A program made the position numbers and the translations under genes. From Hemicordylus capensis (Eukaryota > Chordata > Lepidosauria > Squamata > Cordylidae), in NCBI RefSeq assembly GCF_027244095.1, contig NC_069660.1:105128834-105192833 (forward strand): 64,000 nt of DNA. The letters are read 5' to 3'. This document shows, piece after piece, positions 36,580 through 48,051 of this stretch; position 1 is the stretch's first letter, and every line of letters begins with the position of its first letter. The notes beneath the pieces are model-generated. The model searched no databases. It worked only from the letters and a program-made list of their open reading frames with translations, and was not told where the DNA came from.

Positions 36580-37330
36580 TGCAGGGTCTCTTCTGGGAGA
36601 TGCTGTTCCGGTGGTTGCGCAAGGATCTCCAGCGAGGCAATAATGCCGTCGCGCAGCGGTGCGCAATGCTTTTCGCAGAGACGGGGCCTGCCCTGCAATG
36701 GACCGACACGCTTAAACTGCCACGAGCAGCAGAGCCCGGGAAACAGGCGCGTGAGCAATAGCCTCTGCGATGGCGCAGAGCTGGAGACTGTAAACAGGGG
36801 AGCGCTCGACTCGAGGGAGCGGTCCCAAAGTCCCCCTTCCCGGTTCCGCGCCTGGAGAGGCGGCGAGGGCGCAGCAGCTTCTCCAGCAGCTCCTTTCACG
36901 CTCGCTCCGGCGTGGCGGGCAGGCGGCAGATGGTTGCCCCTTCCCAGCCTCCAGCAACTCCGCACTCCTCCTCCGTCCACTTCCTGCCTGTGGGGCGGGG
37001 ACAGCTTGGTGGCCGCCCTTCGCACCCGGTCAGCCTGCAGGGGCTGACTTGTAGCCCTGGAAACCAGCAACATTGCCGGCTTTGTTGGGCTGCATCGGGA
37101 AAGGTAAGGGCGCGCGCCTGGGGACGTGAGCTTTGTTGGCTGGTTTGTTTTGCGGGGGCGGGAGGAGTGGGAATCTGGCGAAGGCACTAGAGAAGGAGAG
37201 ATCCCCCCCCCCGCGCTTATCTTCCCCCTTAAAAAGAAAGGTCTTTTTGTTTTGTTTTGGAGCGCACTAGAAAGGGAAGAGGTCCGACGGCGTGGGGTTG
37301 CCTTTCTCTCCGCCTCCCCCGCCCTTTTGC
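36580..37330 (+). promoter_or_regulatory. DYNLT5: CpG island, probable DYNLT5 promoter
   Basis: This is the main CpG-dense stretch outside transposons. It contains GC boxes such as tggggcggggac (about 36989-37000) and is not made of recognisable repeats. It lies 6.2 kb before the first DYNLT5 coding exon on the same strand and holds the splice donor at 37103/37104. CpG islands are often bidirectional, so a - strand transcript is possible. A 220-codon - strand frame across it is best explained by GC composition. Confidence 0.6.
37000..37103 (+). other. DYNLT5: Probable non-coding first exon of DYNLT5 (3' edge only)
   Basis: The donor atcgggaaag|gtaagggcgc is a near-consensus 5' splice site. 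The coding exon at 43492 begins with only five non-coding bases before ATG after an acceptor, so a 5' UTR exon upstream is required. The left edge given here is arbitrary. Confidence 0.45.
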
Positions 37331-37399
37331 TAGCAGGGTTTCTTCTGTGCCTTTAACAACTGTATGATAGACGGCAGTTCAACTGGAGAAGCTTTCCCC

Positions 37400-37660
37400 C
37401 AGCATGGAGTACCCTGCTAACTTGGCAAAGAGGCACCTTTGAACGTGGTGATTCTCTTTATTTAGCAGGGGGAGAGTAACTGGCCCTATCCACCCCCAGC
37501 ACAGTACCTCCAGTGACTGTTGCTGGTGTCTATCTTATGTTTCTTTTTAAATTGTGAGCCCCTTGGGGACAGGGATCCATCTTTTTTATTTGTTATTTCT
37601 CTGTATAAACTGCCCTAAGCCATTTTTGGAAGGGTGGTATAGAAATTGAATTAATAATAA
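37400..37660 (-). repeat. Interspersed repeat with L2-like tail (copy 2, inverted)
   Basis: The reverse complement of the unit at 2465-2745: ggcaaagaggcacctttgaa, gtggtgattctctttattta, gccccttggggacaggga and a tail gggtggtatagaaattgaat with (AAT)n. Confidence 0.75.
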
Positions 37661-37664
37661 TAAT

Positions 37665-38735
37665 AATGGAGGTACAGTGGCGAGGAAAACCTTTGCTTTG
37701 GGTTTTCTGCCAGTGTATACTACTCCTATTGACAGCACAGGAATCCCCTGTCAAAAGAAGTTGCCAGCCTTCATACTGTAATCTTAATGCCTCACCCTGA
37801 GAGGAAGAAAATATTGCTGCTTGGGCCCCTTCTGTCGCTGTTCTTCTGACTTCTGGTACTTTCCCTTGCCTTGTTGTCCCTCTGTTTCTTTGGCAGGGTT
37901 GCAGTATGTATGCACAAGTGCAGCATAGAGTCGGTTCACTTGTTGCACAAAAGCAGTAAAAGGAAAGCCTGGGTGACTGACTCTAGCTGCATCTGGATTT
38001 TCTGGACCTTTCCATTCCCCTTTTGGCTGTGAAGGAATGAATAAAAGTGTACTATTGGAAGTATTTCAATGCTAAAAAATATTGTTCTTGTTTGTCTAAC
38101 ACATCCCAGCGTTTTGGGGACTCAGTTTGGCTTTTAATGAGTTGTTCAAGCATGTTCTGTTCCAGCTTTTACACAGTCCCTTGTTTTTTATTTGCGTCTG
38201 TTGCAATATAGGAAATGAGACTTCTGAATCTCACCCCTGTAGAGATCCATGAGGATCCTGCTTCTGGAGATCACAGATGATCCTCCGCTCTATTCCCCAT
38301 ATTTTTGGAGAAATAAAGGAAGAAAAACCAGGGCTTGCTTTGACTTTTTTCTGTGCAATGTGTAAACCAGCTTGTGTGAATAATTAAGGTAGCAAGAAGG
38401 GCTGAACAAATTAATGGTACTTTTCTTTCGAGTGACCTTCTGTTATGCCTTACTTGTGTAGATGTGCTGCCTTGCCTTGCATCCTCACAAGTACAACTTA
38501 TATTCACAAGACGTCGTCATTGCAGTCCATTCCTTGAAGGATGGGGACAGTGGCACTCTTACCCCTGGAGTCCAGGGCCTCCTCATACCCTGCCCTGCTC
38601 TCCTGTGGTCGCTGCTGGCCCACACTGCACCGGGCAACCAAGTGTGATTATCACCTGTGCCAGCTGCTCTAGAGACAGAAGGGGGAGTGAGGACACACAC
38701 ATGTGTCATGGTCGATATATCAGGTGGTATAAAAA
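37665..38735 (+). other. DYNLT5 first intron or upstream region, no gene seen
   Basis: No protein-like frames with known features. Confidence 0.4.
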
Positions 38736-38738
38736 TAA

Positions 38739-39160
38739 TCCTTACCCATAAAAGCCTTGGGCGTGCGTCCGTGCCGCCCGTGTCTTTTTCGCCCGTTCTG
38801 GGCATGCGCGGAGATGGGCGGCCATGTTGGACCCGGCCGCCGGTGGGCGACTGGCCCCGATGGCGGCGGCCGCCGCCACGGGAGACCAGAAGGAGCAGAA
38901 GCGGCGGGCGGAGAGTGCGGCCGAGGCGGCGGCAGAGCCGCGGCCTCGGCCAAAGGAGTGCGGGCCAAGGAGGCGGTGGCCGTGGTGGGGCGACTGGCTC
39001 CGATGGCGGCGGCCGCCGCCACAAGAAACGGCGGGCGGAGAGAGCGCCCGAGGCGGCGGCGGAGGTGTCGGCCCAAGGAGTGCGCCCGAGGCGGGTGAGG
39101 CGGCAGCGGGAACCGCCCCCCCACTAGAGCCCGTTATTACAACGGGCTTACACATACTAG
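38739..39160 (+). mobile_element. Non-autonomous Helitron, family B, with GC-rich cargo
   Basis: The 5' end TCCTTACCCATAAAAGCC follows an A. The 3' end has a perfect 8-bp stem AGCCCGTT/AACGGGCT, then tacacata and CTAG followed by T. These fit the Helitron rules: insertion between A and T, TC start, hairpin about 8-10 nt before CTRR. The 422-bp interior is GC-rich, with two related copies of a gatggcggcggccgccgcca block. No coding capacity; long frames on both strands are composition effects. Confidence 0.82.
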
Positions 39161-39170
39161 TAATAAATAA

Positions 39171-39172
<2 letters not shown>

Positions 39173-39208
<36 letters not shown>
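39173..39208. repeat. (TG)n microsatellite
   Basis: About 18 TG units just right of the Helitron end. Confidence 0.95.
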
Positions 39209-39209
<1 letters not shown>

Positions 39210-39214
39210 GGGGA

Positions 39215-39780
39215 TGATGCTTAACTTGCAGTGGTGGAAGGGGGGGTTTCCAGCAGGCAGGAGGCCTCCAAAGGCCTATAGGTCCAGACTCCAAAATTAC
39301 CTAGCTGCACCTCTGGATGAGGAACAATACTGAAAAGATACTTGCCTACATAACTTGCAGTGAGATACAAGTAACTGAGCACCGCATATGCTGTTGCACG
39401 TACCTAAACCCTGCCAGCTCAGTTGCAGAACAGCCTCATTCCACTGCAACTTAAAAGTTGTGCAACCACATACATGACACAACGTCCATTGCTTCTAAGA
39501 AATGCTGTGCAACGACACTTTTGCAACATTTCTGTGGCAGCAGAACAGAGCTGTTCTGCAGCAACAAGGATGAGGTTTAGACACTTGCAGCAGCATAGGC
39601 AGAGCTTGACTGCTTGTGTTTCACTGTGCTGTATAAGGGGGTGACTAACTCATGCATGGAGATACTGAATATACATGCAAATGGAGATTTTCTGCAAGTG
39701 ATAAGTATATTGAATCAGTTGTAAGGCTGAGAATATCCTTCCTAATGATTAGGATTTCTGACTTTTTTTTAATGTTAGGG
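39215..39780 (+). other. DYNLT5 first intron, no gene seen
   Basis: Has internal near-repeats of ttgcagcaac/ttctgcagcaaca type. No element recognised. Confidence 0.4.
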
Positions 39781-40100
39781 CTTCATGCCTTAAGAACATA
39801 AGAACAACCCTGCTGGATCAAGCCCAAGGCCTAACTAGTCCAGCATCCTGTTTTACACAGTGGCCCACCATTTAGCAGCATCTTGCCTTCGAGGCTGGAG
39901 ATGTCCTACAGACACCAGCTTAGTAGCCATTGGTAGACCTGTTCTCTAAGAACATGTCTAAGCCCCTTTAAAGCAATCCAAGCTAGTGACAATCACCACA
40001 TCCTGTGGCAGAGAATTCCATAGATTAATTATGTACTATGTGAAAAAGTAGTTCCTTTTGTCAGTCTTCAACTTTCAATTTCATGGGATGACCCATGGTT

Positions 40101-41160
40101 CTAGTGTTGTGGAAGAGGGAGAAAAATTTCTCTGTCCGTTCTTTCTACTCCATGCATAATTTTATATACCTCTGTCATGTCTCCTCTTAGTTGCCTCTTT
40201 TCCAAACCAAAGAGCTGCAGATGCTGTAGCCTTGCCTCATAAGGAAGGTGCTCTAGCCCCCTGATCATCTTGGTTGCCCTCTTCTGCAACTTTTCCAGTT
40301 CTTCAATATCCTTCTTAAGATATGGCAACCAGAACTGAACACTATACTCCAAATGTGGCTATATCATAGATTTGTATAAGGGCATTATAATGCTATCATT
40401 TTTATTTTCAATCCTCTTCCTAATGATCCTTAGCATGGGATTTGCCTTTTTCACAGTTGCCATGCACTGAGTCAAAACTTTTAATGAGCTGTCCACCATG
40501 ACCCCAAGATCTCTCTCCTGGTCAGTCACTGACAGTTCAGATCCCATCAGCAAATATGTGAAGTTGGGGTTTTTTGCCCCAATATGCATCACTTTACACT
40601 TGCTTACACTGAACTGCATTTGCCATTTTGTCACCCACTCCCTCAGTTTGGAGACATCCTTTTGGAGCTCCTCACAATCTGTTGTGGATTTCACTACCCT
40701 AAATAGTTCAATGTCATCTGCAAATTTGACCGCTTTGCTGCTTATCTCAACTTCTAGATCATTTATGATCAAGTTAAAGAGCACTGGTCCCAGTACTGAT
40801 GCCTGGGGGACCCAACTTCTAACTTCCCTCCATTGTGAAAACTGTCCATTTATTCCTACTCTCTTGTTTCTTGTCTCTCAACCAATTACCAACCTACACA
40901 TGAATCTGTTCCCTTATCCTGTGGCTGCTAAGTTTACTCAAGAGCCTTTTGTGGGGAACTTTGTCAAAAGCTTTTTGAAAGTCCAAGTATACTATGGCGA
41001 CTGGATCACCTTTGTCCACATGCCTGTTGACACTCTCATAGAACTCCAAAAGGTTAGTGAGGCAAGATTTGCCCTTGCAGAAGCCATGCTGTTTCTCCTT
41101 TAGCAAGGCCTGTTCTTCTATGTGTTTAACAATTCTGTCCTTAAGTATGCTTTCAATCAC
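40101..41160 (-). pseudogene. CR1 ORF2 reverse-transcriptase remnant
   Basis: In three open pieces on the - strand: 41160-40894 (RT fingers and palm start, with [20 protein letters not shown]), 40784-40359 (the MLFNLIINDLEVEI and KFADDIELFRVV catalytic block, then [16 protein letters not shown]) and 40352-40101 ([20 protein letters not shown] to the C-terminus). The FADD site is intact, but the pieces are out of frame with each other. Confidence 0.85.
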
Positions 41161-41854
41161 TTAACCAGACCAGAAGTTAAGCTAACTGGCCTGTAGTTTC
41201 CTGGACCCCCGCCCCCCGGATCCCTTTTTGAAAATCGGAATTACATTGGCTATATGCTTCTCAAACTATCTTTTTGCATCACTTATTGTATCCTCTCATT
41301 TCTTTTGCCAGAATTTATGTTCCTTTTTTGTTTTCTTCGTTTAGGCAGGAATTCCATTTTCTGAAGGAAGTCTCCTTCCCTTTTACAGCTTGATGAACCT
41401 CCTGAACTTGATGATACCTTCTTCTTGGTATACATTCCGACTGAGTTTCTATTATTGTGGTTTTAAATAAGTTCTGTGCTTGCTGGACTGATTTGACCCT
41501 CCTGACTTTTCCTTTCAGTTTCCTTTTTACCAGTCTCCTCTTTTTTTTGAGAAGTTTCCTCTTTTGAAGTCCAACATATCTGTATTCGACTTCTTGGCAG
41601 TGCTCCACTTGCATATGAGCTGAATTGAATAAGATCACACTATGGTCACTGTTCCCCAATGGTTCTGCAAATCTGACATCTCGGACCAGGTCTTTAGCAC
41701 CAATCAGGATCAGGTCCAAGGTCACCTTCTGTCTGGATGGTTCCACGATTAACAGTTTTAAGGCACAGTCATTTAGCATGTCTAGAAATCTGGCCCCTCT
41801 GTCATAACCTGAATGTGAATTTACTATGGATAGTCTATGTATGGATAATTGAAG

Positions 41855-42226
41855 TCACCCATTATTACAGCTGTCCCACTTTGAAGCCTCCCTGATTTGC
41901 TTCTCCAGCTCCAAGTCACCCTTGGTGTTTTGATCCAGAGGGCGATGGCATGTTCCTACTAAAATATTTCCTTTCAGTCCTTGTATTGTCTCCCATAATG
42001 ATTCTGTGGATGACTCCAGTTCTCCTAGGTTTTCTAGCTTGTTGGATTCTATCCCTTCTTTAATACACAGTGCTATCCCACCCGCAGTCCTCCCCTCCCT
42101 GTCCTTTCTGTAGAGTTTGTATCCAGGAATAGCAGTGTCCCACTGGTTCTCACCATTCCACCCAGTTTCCATTATGCCTACCATACCTATGTTTTCATTA
42201 GCAACCAAGCACTCCAGCTTGCCCAT
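41855..42226 (-). pseudogene. CR1 ORF2 endonuclease N-terminal remnant
   Basis: Open for 123 codons: MGKLECLVANENIGMVGIME, TGWNGENQWD, YKLYRKDREGRTAGGIALCI, ILVGTCHRPLDQNT. This is the APE-type endonuclease; the E in MET-W and the R-GGG-like block are family landmarks. It ends in a stop before the rest of the domain at 41315-41779. Confidence 0.8.
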
Positions 42227-42332
42227 CTTGACTCAGAAGCTTCTAGCATTGGCATGTAAACACCTGGCACTGGCATGTGCTATGACCTTTTGGACCAGCT
42301 GTCATGTGTTTCCATCTGCTCTACTCCTGGTT

Positions 42333-43220
42333 CTAATCTGTCCCCTTCTGGTTTATCCAAAACTTTTGCACCCTCGCAGCTTGCCAAACCAGGTACCATC
42401 CAGTTCCTGTCAGCAATCCCCCAGGCATCATTTTAAAAATTGCTCTGAAATCTTTTTTAAGTGTCAGAAGTCTGGTTCCATCTTGGTTCAAGTGGAGCCT
42501 GCCCCTTTTGTACAGGCTTTGCTTGCCCCAGAATGTATCCCAGTGCCTAACAAATCTTAACCCCTCCTCCCGGCACCGCCATCTCATCCATGCATTGAGA
42601 CCCCTCAGCTTCGCCTGTCTCACTTTCCCTGCTTGTAGAACAGGTAGCACTTTAGACAAAGCTACCCGAGGAGTCCTGGACTTCAATATGCTACCTAGCA
42701 TCCTAAACTTAGCTTCCAGGACCTCCCAACTGCATTTCCCAGCATTGTTGGTGCCGACGTGCACCACGATTGCTGACTCTTCCCCAGCACTGTCTAACAG
42801 CCTATCTAGATGCTGTGTGATATCTACAACTGTCACACCAGCCAGGCAAGTCACTGTGCGGCCTACACGTGGGTCACAAACTCATCTCTCTATTCCCCTA
42901 AGGATCAAATCAACTACTAGGAGGCCCCAACCCCAGAGGAGTATCCTCTGTGCAAGAAGCTATGGGTGCATCACCTGAGGAAGGGGCCCCTTCTAAAAGA
43001 CCATTCCCACCTTCCTCAGATGGATGTCTCCTTCCCCAAGGCCTTCATGCTCCATGACAGCAGAGGCACCATCAGCCTGGGAATGGGATGATTCTGTCAC
43101 ATCCCTGAGGGTCTCATCCACACACCTCTCTGCCTCCCTGAGCTTTTCCAGGTTAGCCACCTTGGCTTTGATGGAACAAACCTGTTCCCTAAGAGCCCGG
43201 AGCTCTTTGCACTAAGCACA
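42333..43220 (-). pseudogene. CR1 ORF1 remnant: coiled coil and esterase domain
   Basis: The - strand from 43220 reads CKELRALREQVCSIKAKVAN and a Glu/Leu-rich coiled coil, then from 42854 an SGNH/GDSL-esterase-like region with VVHVGTNNAGKCSWEVLEAK and, near its end, GRLHLNQDGTRLL (the Asp/His block region). An esterase in ORF1 is characteristic of CR1-clade LINEs. The first part is not in the same open frame as the second. Confidence 0.8.
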
Positions 43221-43314
43221 CACCCACAACCTCTGCCCCTCAGGCAGATAGTCATATAGGATTGTATGGTAGGCTGCCTTCCAGCACTATAACTGCTCTT
43301 GCTGCCACTTACCT

Positions 43315-43336
43315 CTACATACATACATACATACAT
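43315..43336. repeat. (ATAC)n microsatellite
   Basis: Five tetramer units at the 5' edge of the CR1 copy. Confidence 0.9.
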
Positions 43337-43496
43337 AAAATAAAATAACCTCTTCCATTTTCAAGAACTAGTTACGTCTGTTACCTACTCTGTTACCCTT
43401 TTTTTGTAAAATTGGCATGCCTCTGTATTCTAGCTGCCAAACACAGTTTCAGGTTAACTGTTATGTTTAAATATATATATCGTCTGTCTAGAACAC

Positions 43497-43609
43497 ATGT
43501 CGGACACAGTGAAGGATAAAGCAGCCCGCTTGTTAAAGAAGAGAGGCAGCATATCTTCTTTAGGGAGCCATGAAGTCAAAGCGAAAGAATTTTTTGGAAG
43601 AACTAAAGA
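43497..43609 (+). CDS. DYNLT5: DYNLT5 coding exon 1
   Basis: The acceptor tctgtctag at 43491 is followed by aacac and ATG. It reads [20 protein letters not shown] to FFGRTK plus two bases of an Asp codon; donor gtgagt. The basic, low-complexity N-terminus is the least conserved part of the family. Confidence 0.93.
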
Positions 43610-46600
43610 GTGAGTAAAGCTTTTACTGTTTTCTGAGCTTTCTTCTCCCTTTTTCTTTGACTGCTTTGTTGGGCTATTTCACTTGGACGATATAACAACA
43701 TATTCTTAAAGTTTTTGTTTTTACAGAAGCCAAATTTAATTGTTACTTCTACATGGCAGTGATGGGTAAGGACCCAAGTGGCTTTTAACCTCCTGCTCCT
43801 GTGTTAGCAGAATGTTTGTCAGAGTTGAGTAATGGATAGTGAGGGGGATGTTTTCCCATGCTGCTCTTCTAAGTGGAGCAGTAAACTGTGTCTGGCCCTG
43901 AATTTCAAAGTCTTATATACTGGAAGGGGTTAAAATGTGGTTTCTCCCTCTCCCTCCCTATATAAAATAATCTTATTTAACCATTAATTCAAAGGAGGAT
44001 TTCACAGCCCAGGCAGATACACAAGCTGCTTCCATTGTAACAGCTTTGTGACAGGTAGAAATACCTCAGGTGAAACTTTCCCCATCATTACATTTCTGTA
44101 ATGGAATCTACCTTTTCCCCATTCCCTCCTTAAACGTATGAAAATCTCCCAAAACTCTGTTTTAGTGGAGTATGAGCTTTAGTTTGAGCTGTAGCAAAAA
44201 AGAAACGCCTACAATAATCCACTCAGCTACTCCACCTTTTAAGAAAAGTGTTTTCCATGGCTATTTATTTATAGGTTTGAAAAACAAAAGAAAATACAAA
44301 AAGAAACATAAATTAGGACTAATTAAAGAATCATTGGATACAAGGGTTTTCAGAATAATGGGTATGTAAAACATTTTTTTCATCCAATTAATAGGTTAGA
44401 CATATTTCTTAGGATGTAGTCTGGGAAGATCCACCAGCATATTCACCATGTGACATAAAAGGCGCAGGTTCAACATACCTAGACACTTTTCTGGGTAGGT
44501 GAATTTTTCCATAATTAAATGGTCCCATAACTCTTTATTTTATTTATTTATTGTTGCATTTATATACAACCTTTCGTTAAAAGACAACCCCAAGGTGGTT
44601 TACAAAAGTTAAAACATACAGTAAAAAGACAATAAAAATATTAAGCTAAAAAAATATAAAAACAAACCAAATTTAAAATCTATAAAAGACAAGCATAAAA
44701 ACAATACAACAGGTAAAAACACACAGAAGCAGCAGTAAAAACGATTATGTAAAAGCCTGGATAAAAAGCCAAGTTTTAACAAGCTTTCTAAAAGCTGTGA
44801 TGGAGTCCGAGGAGCGAATGGCCACTGGGAGAGCATTCCAAAGTCTGGGTGCAGCAACAGAGAAGCTCCAGACCTGGACTTTAAGCACTGGACCCCTGGA
44901 ATAGGGCGATGAAGGGCCACAGTAACCCCCTAGGAAACACCCACTGGACCAGTACGTGCTTTCTGGGGGTTCCTTTTGCCTGGTGAGCTACCTTGATCCT
45001 CACCCTCCAATTTTGGGGGTGTGGTACTTAAAGTCCAGGTCTGCAGTTGGCTTAGAGAGACTTTCTGTCAAAGTCAGCTCCGACTTGGTTTTTAAGGAGT
45101 GCACCCTCAAATTAGGGGTTGGGACAACAGTAATCCCTCAGGATGCACCAACTGACCCAGTAGGTGCTTCCTGAGGGTTCTTTTTCCCCAACCTCTCAAT
45201 TTTGGAGGTGTAGTCCTTAAAAACCAACTGTGAGCCGGCTTGGAGAGAGAGCCTCTCCAAGTATCAGGGCCACCGCCCAATATTACTGTTGGAAGTGGAA
45301 GAATTTCTGATAAGACAGCAAAGATTTTAGTTGGAATTCTGACTATTGGGGGTTCCCTGCTGTCCTATTGGAAATCCTTCCAATAATGCTTGATATTGAT
45401 CATATCAGTCTGATATTCCTATCAGATAGTAGAGACAATTGCACAGCCCTAATGGATGCATACTGCTTCCATAAAGTGGAACTGTATGTTATCTTAGCAA
45501 GTACATTTTGTCCAAACAGAATCTGCTTCAGGGGTTGGGGAGCATCTTGAATAAGCAAAGTTGAGACCAGAGGGCTTTGCCTAATTTGCAGCCCAGTCTT
45601 ATGCATATCCCTATAAGAAGTAAGTCCCACCGTTTTTAATTGGATTTACTCCCAACCATATGCATGGGATTGCAGCTGTAATATTGCTAGTTGCTTTGTT
45701 GAGAAATACAGATACTCCAAAGTCGTTTCAGAGGATGGTTAAATCCTCTGTCAATTTCTGTGAAAGTGGCTTGTTATGCCTTTGTTTGTTTGTTTGTTTG
45801 TTTGTTTGTTAAATTTATATACTGCCTTTCAGTAAAACAATCCCAAGGCAGTTTACAGCAAAACTTAAAAAGAAGATTGTAAAAAAGACAATTAAAATAT
45901 TAAGCTAAAAATATAAAACAAATCTGATTAAAATTTTAAAATAAAAGCATAAAAGCAATACAGAGTACAAAGAGCAGCAGCAGAGACAATCAAATAAAAG
46001 CCTGGGTAAAAAGCCACGATTTAACATGCTTTCTAAAAGCTGTGATGGAGTCCAGGGAGCGAATAGCCACTGGGAGAGCATTTCAGAGTCTGGGGGCAGC
46101 AACAGAGAAGGCCCTGTCCCACGTGCACGACAACTGAGCCTCCCTCATTGTCGGCACCCGGAGCAGAGCCCCCTCAGATTCAATGGGTCTCTAAATGTTG
46201 TTTGCCTACCTCATCCCCAGCCAAGGCCATCGTGACCGGGGAAGATGTAGTCCAACAACTTCTGGCGGCCTAAGGCTGAGAACCCTTGATCTTAGGAATA
46301 TGTGAAACTTGAGGCAGTAGTCGCTATGGTATGTCACTTAAATGTTGTGTGTGGACAAATCTCAGAGGATCAGAGCACATTATGAATCCTTTGTTTGGGA
46401 AGATCTTGTATCCTTTTTAGAGTGGTGCTTCTCAAATAATTAGTTTTAATCAATCTAGTTTATTCTCTGGGCTTGTATTTAGTTCCATGAGTACAGTGTC
46501 TTACATGGATGATCCTGGCCACCATGATGATATTCCTCGTTCAACTGTTCAGATGGAGAACACGTACAGGTTGGGTAAGGTTCACTTCCTCATCACTGCT

Positions 46601-47924
46601 ATTCTGATAGGCCAATCCCGTATATTAGATTCTCAGGGATCACAATATTCTCCAAAAAATATGCTGGGGGTGACTGACCTAGAACAATCTGAGCCCCTCA
46701 TGAATGGTACGGCTCTGTAATAAAGTTGGCATAACTAGTAAGGACCTCACAGGTGTGGAGCACATACACCCACATGGTATAAACTCATTAACTGCTGTTT
46801 GAGGAATAAATGAGAGCTCCTTGAAAGGTTTTCCAGTGCTTTCCTCCAAGGTGTTATTGGGGTTTTGCCATTCCAAAATTGTCATGAGATAACAGTGCAG
46901 TAACATCTGAAATGTGCATAATAATGTGAATTACACATGAGGAAGCATTGTTGTTCTTCCTCAAGTGAAAGTGGAAGAAAAATTCTTTATTGTATCTCAG
47001 CTAAAATTAGGTATGTGCAGGAATACACTCTGATACATAACATGCATATATGGATAATAATACCAACCTATCCTACAAGGATGTCATAAAGATTATTGAA
47101 ATAATATATTTGAAACCATTCCAACAGTCTAAACACTGTATAAATGTGAAGTATTGTTGTTGTTTTTGGAGATGGGTCCATAGCTCAGTGGTTGAGCATC
47201 TGCTTTGCATGCACAATGCCCCAGGTTCAATCCCTGGCAGCATCTCCATGTAGGGCTGGGAAAGACGCCCACCTGCAGCCTTGGAGAGCCGCTGTCAGTC
47301 AGTGTAGACCAGGCCTGCACAACATGCGGCCCGGGGGCCAGATGCGGCCCACAAGGCCTTTTTTCCTGGCCCCCGGGGCTATTTCCTCTTCCTCCCCCTG
47401 CTGCTTAAAAAACACCTCCTCAGGCTATTTGGCCTGGTGTTGCTTCCCAACTGCGAGGCGCGCCTGCACAGTTAAGTCTTTCTCTCTCTCTCTCCCACCA
47501 AGACTGCTCCATTCTCTCTCTCTCCCTTCCTCCCTCCCACCAAGACTGCTCCATTCTCTCTCTCTCCCTTCCTCCCTCCCACCAAGACTGCTCCATTCTC
47601 TCTCTCTTTCTCCCACCAAGACTGCTCCATTCTCTCTCTCTCTCCCTCTCTCTCCCACCAAGACTGCTCCATTCTCTCTCTCTCTCCCTCTCTCTCCCAC
47701 CAAGACTGCTCCATTCTCTCTCTCTCTCCCTCTCTCTCCAAGACCGCTCCATTCTCTCCCCCCCCAAGACTGCTCCATTTTCTCTCTCTCTCCCACCAAG
47801 ACTGCTCCATTCTCTCTCTCTCTCTCTCACCCACCCACCAAGACTGCTCCATTCTTTCTCTCTCTCTCTCTCCCCCCTCCCTCCATTCTCATTCTCTCTC
47901 TCTCCCCCACCAAGACTGCTCCAT

Positions 47925-47978
<54 letters not shown>

Positions 47979-47998
47979 CTCTCCCCAAGACTGCTCCA

Positions 47999-48051
<53 letters not shown>

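Larger units (their letters stand above)
39786..43314 (-). mobile_element. CR1-clade LINE with ORF1 and ORF2 recognisable, antisense in DYNLT5 intron 1
   Basis: The 3' UTR end lies at the left (taagaacataagaacaaccc). Going right, on the - strand: ORF2 C-terminus [20 protein letters not shown], reverse transcriptase with MLFNLIINDLEVEI and FADDIELF, N-terminal [22 protein letters not shown], the end of the endonuclease (IGAKDLVRDVRFAEPLGNSD), its start (MVGIMETGWNGENQWDTAIP), then ORF1. Between about 41165 and 41315 the linker between endonuclease and RT is largely missing, so an internal deletion of a few hundred bases is likely. Stops and shifts are present. At 3.5 kb it is unusually long for a CR1 copy. 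Confidence 0.9.

Noticed and set aside
36525-37187. 220-codon minus-strand frame over the CpG island
   Set aside because: Low-complexity, composition-driven residues (Pro, Arg, Ser, Ala) with no domain. Frames on the other strand are equally open.
38485-39333. Several 100-180 codon frames at 38.5-39.3 kb
   Set aside because: They overlap on both strands and lie in or around a GC-rich Helitron and a TG microsatellite.
40498-41103. 201-codon plus-strand frame
   Set aside because: The antisense shadow of the CR1 reverse transcriptase on the minus strand.
42117-42978. Plus-strand frames of 147 and 156 codons
   Set aside because: Shadows of CR1 ORF1/ORF2 on the opposite strand.
47175-47245. tRNA gene at 47.2 kb (A and B boxes present)
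   Set aside because: The sequence continues as a SINE body found in other copies, and the anticodon arm and acceptor stem do not form a proper tRNA.
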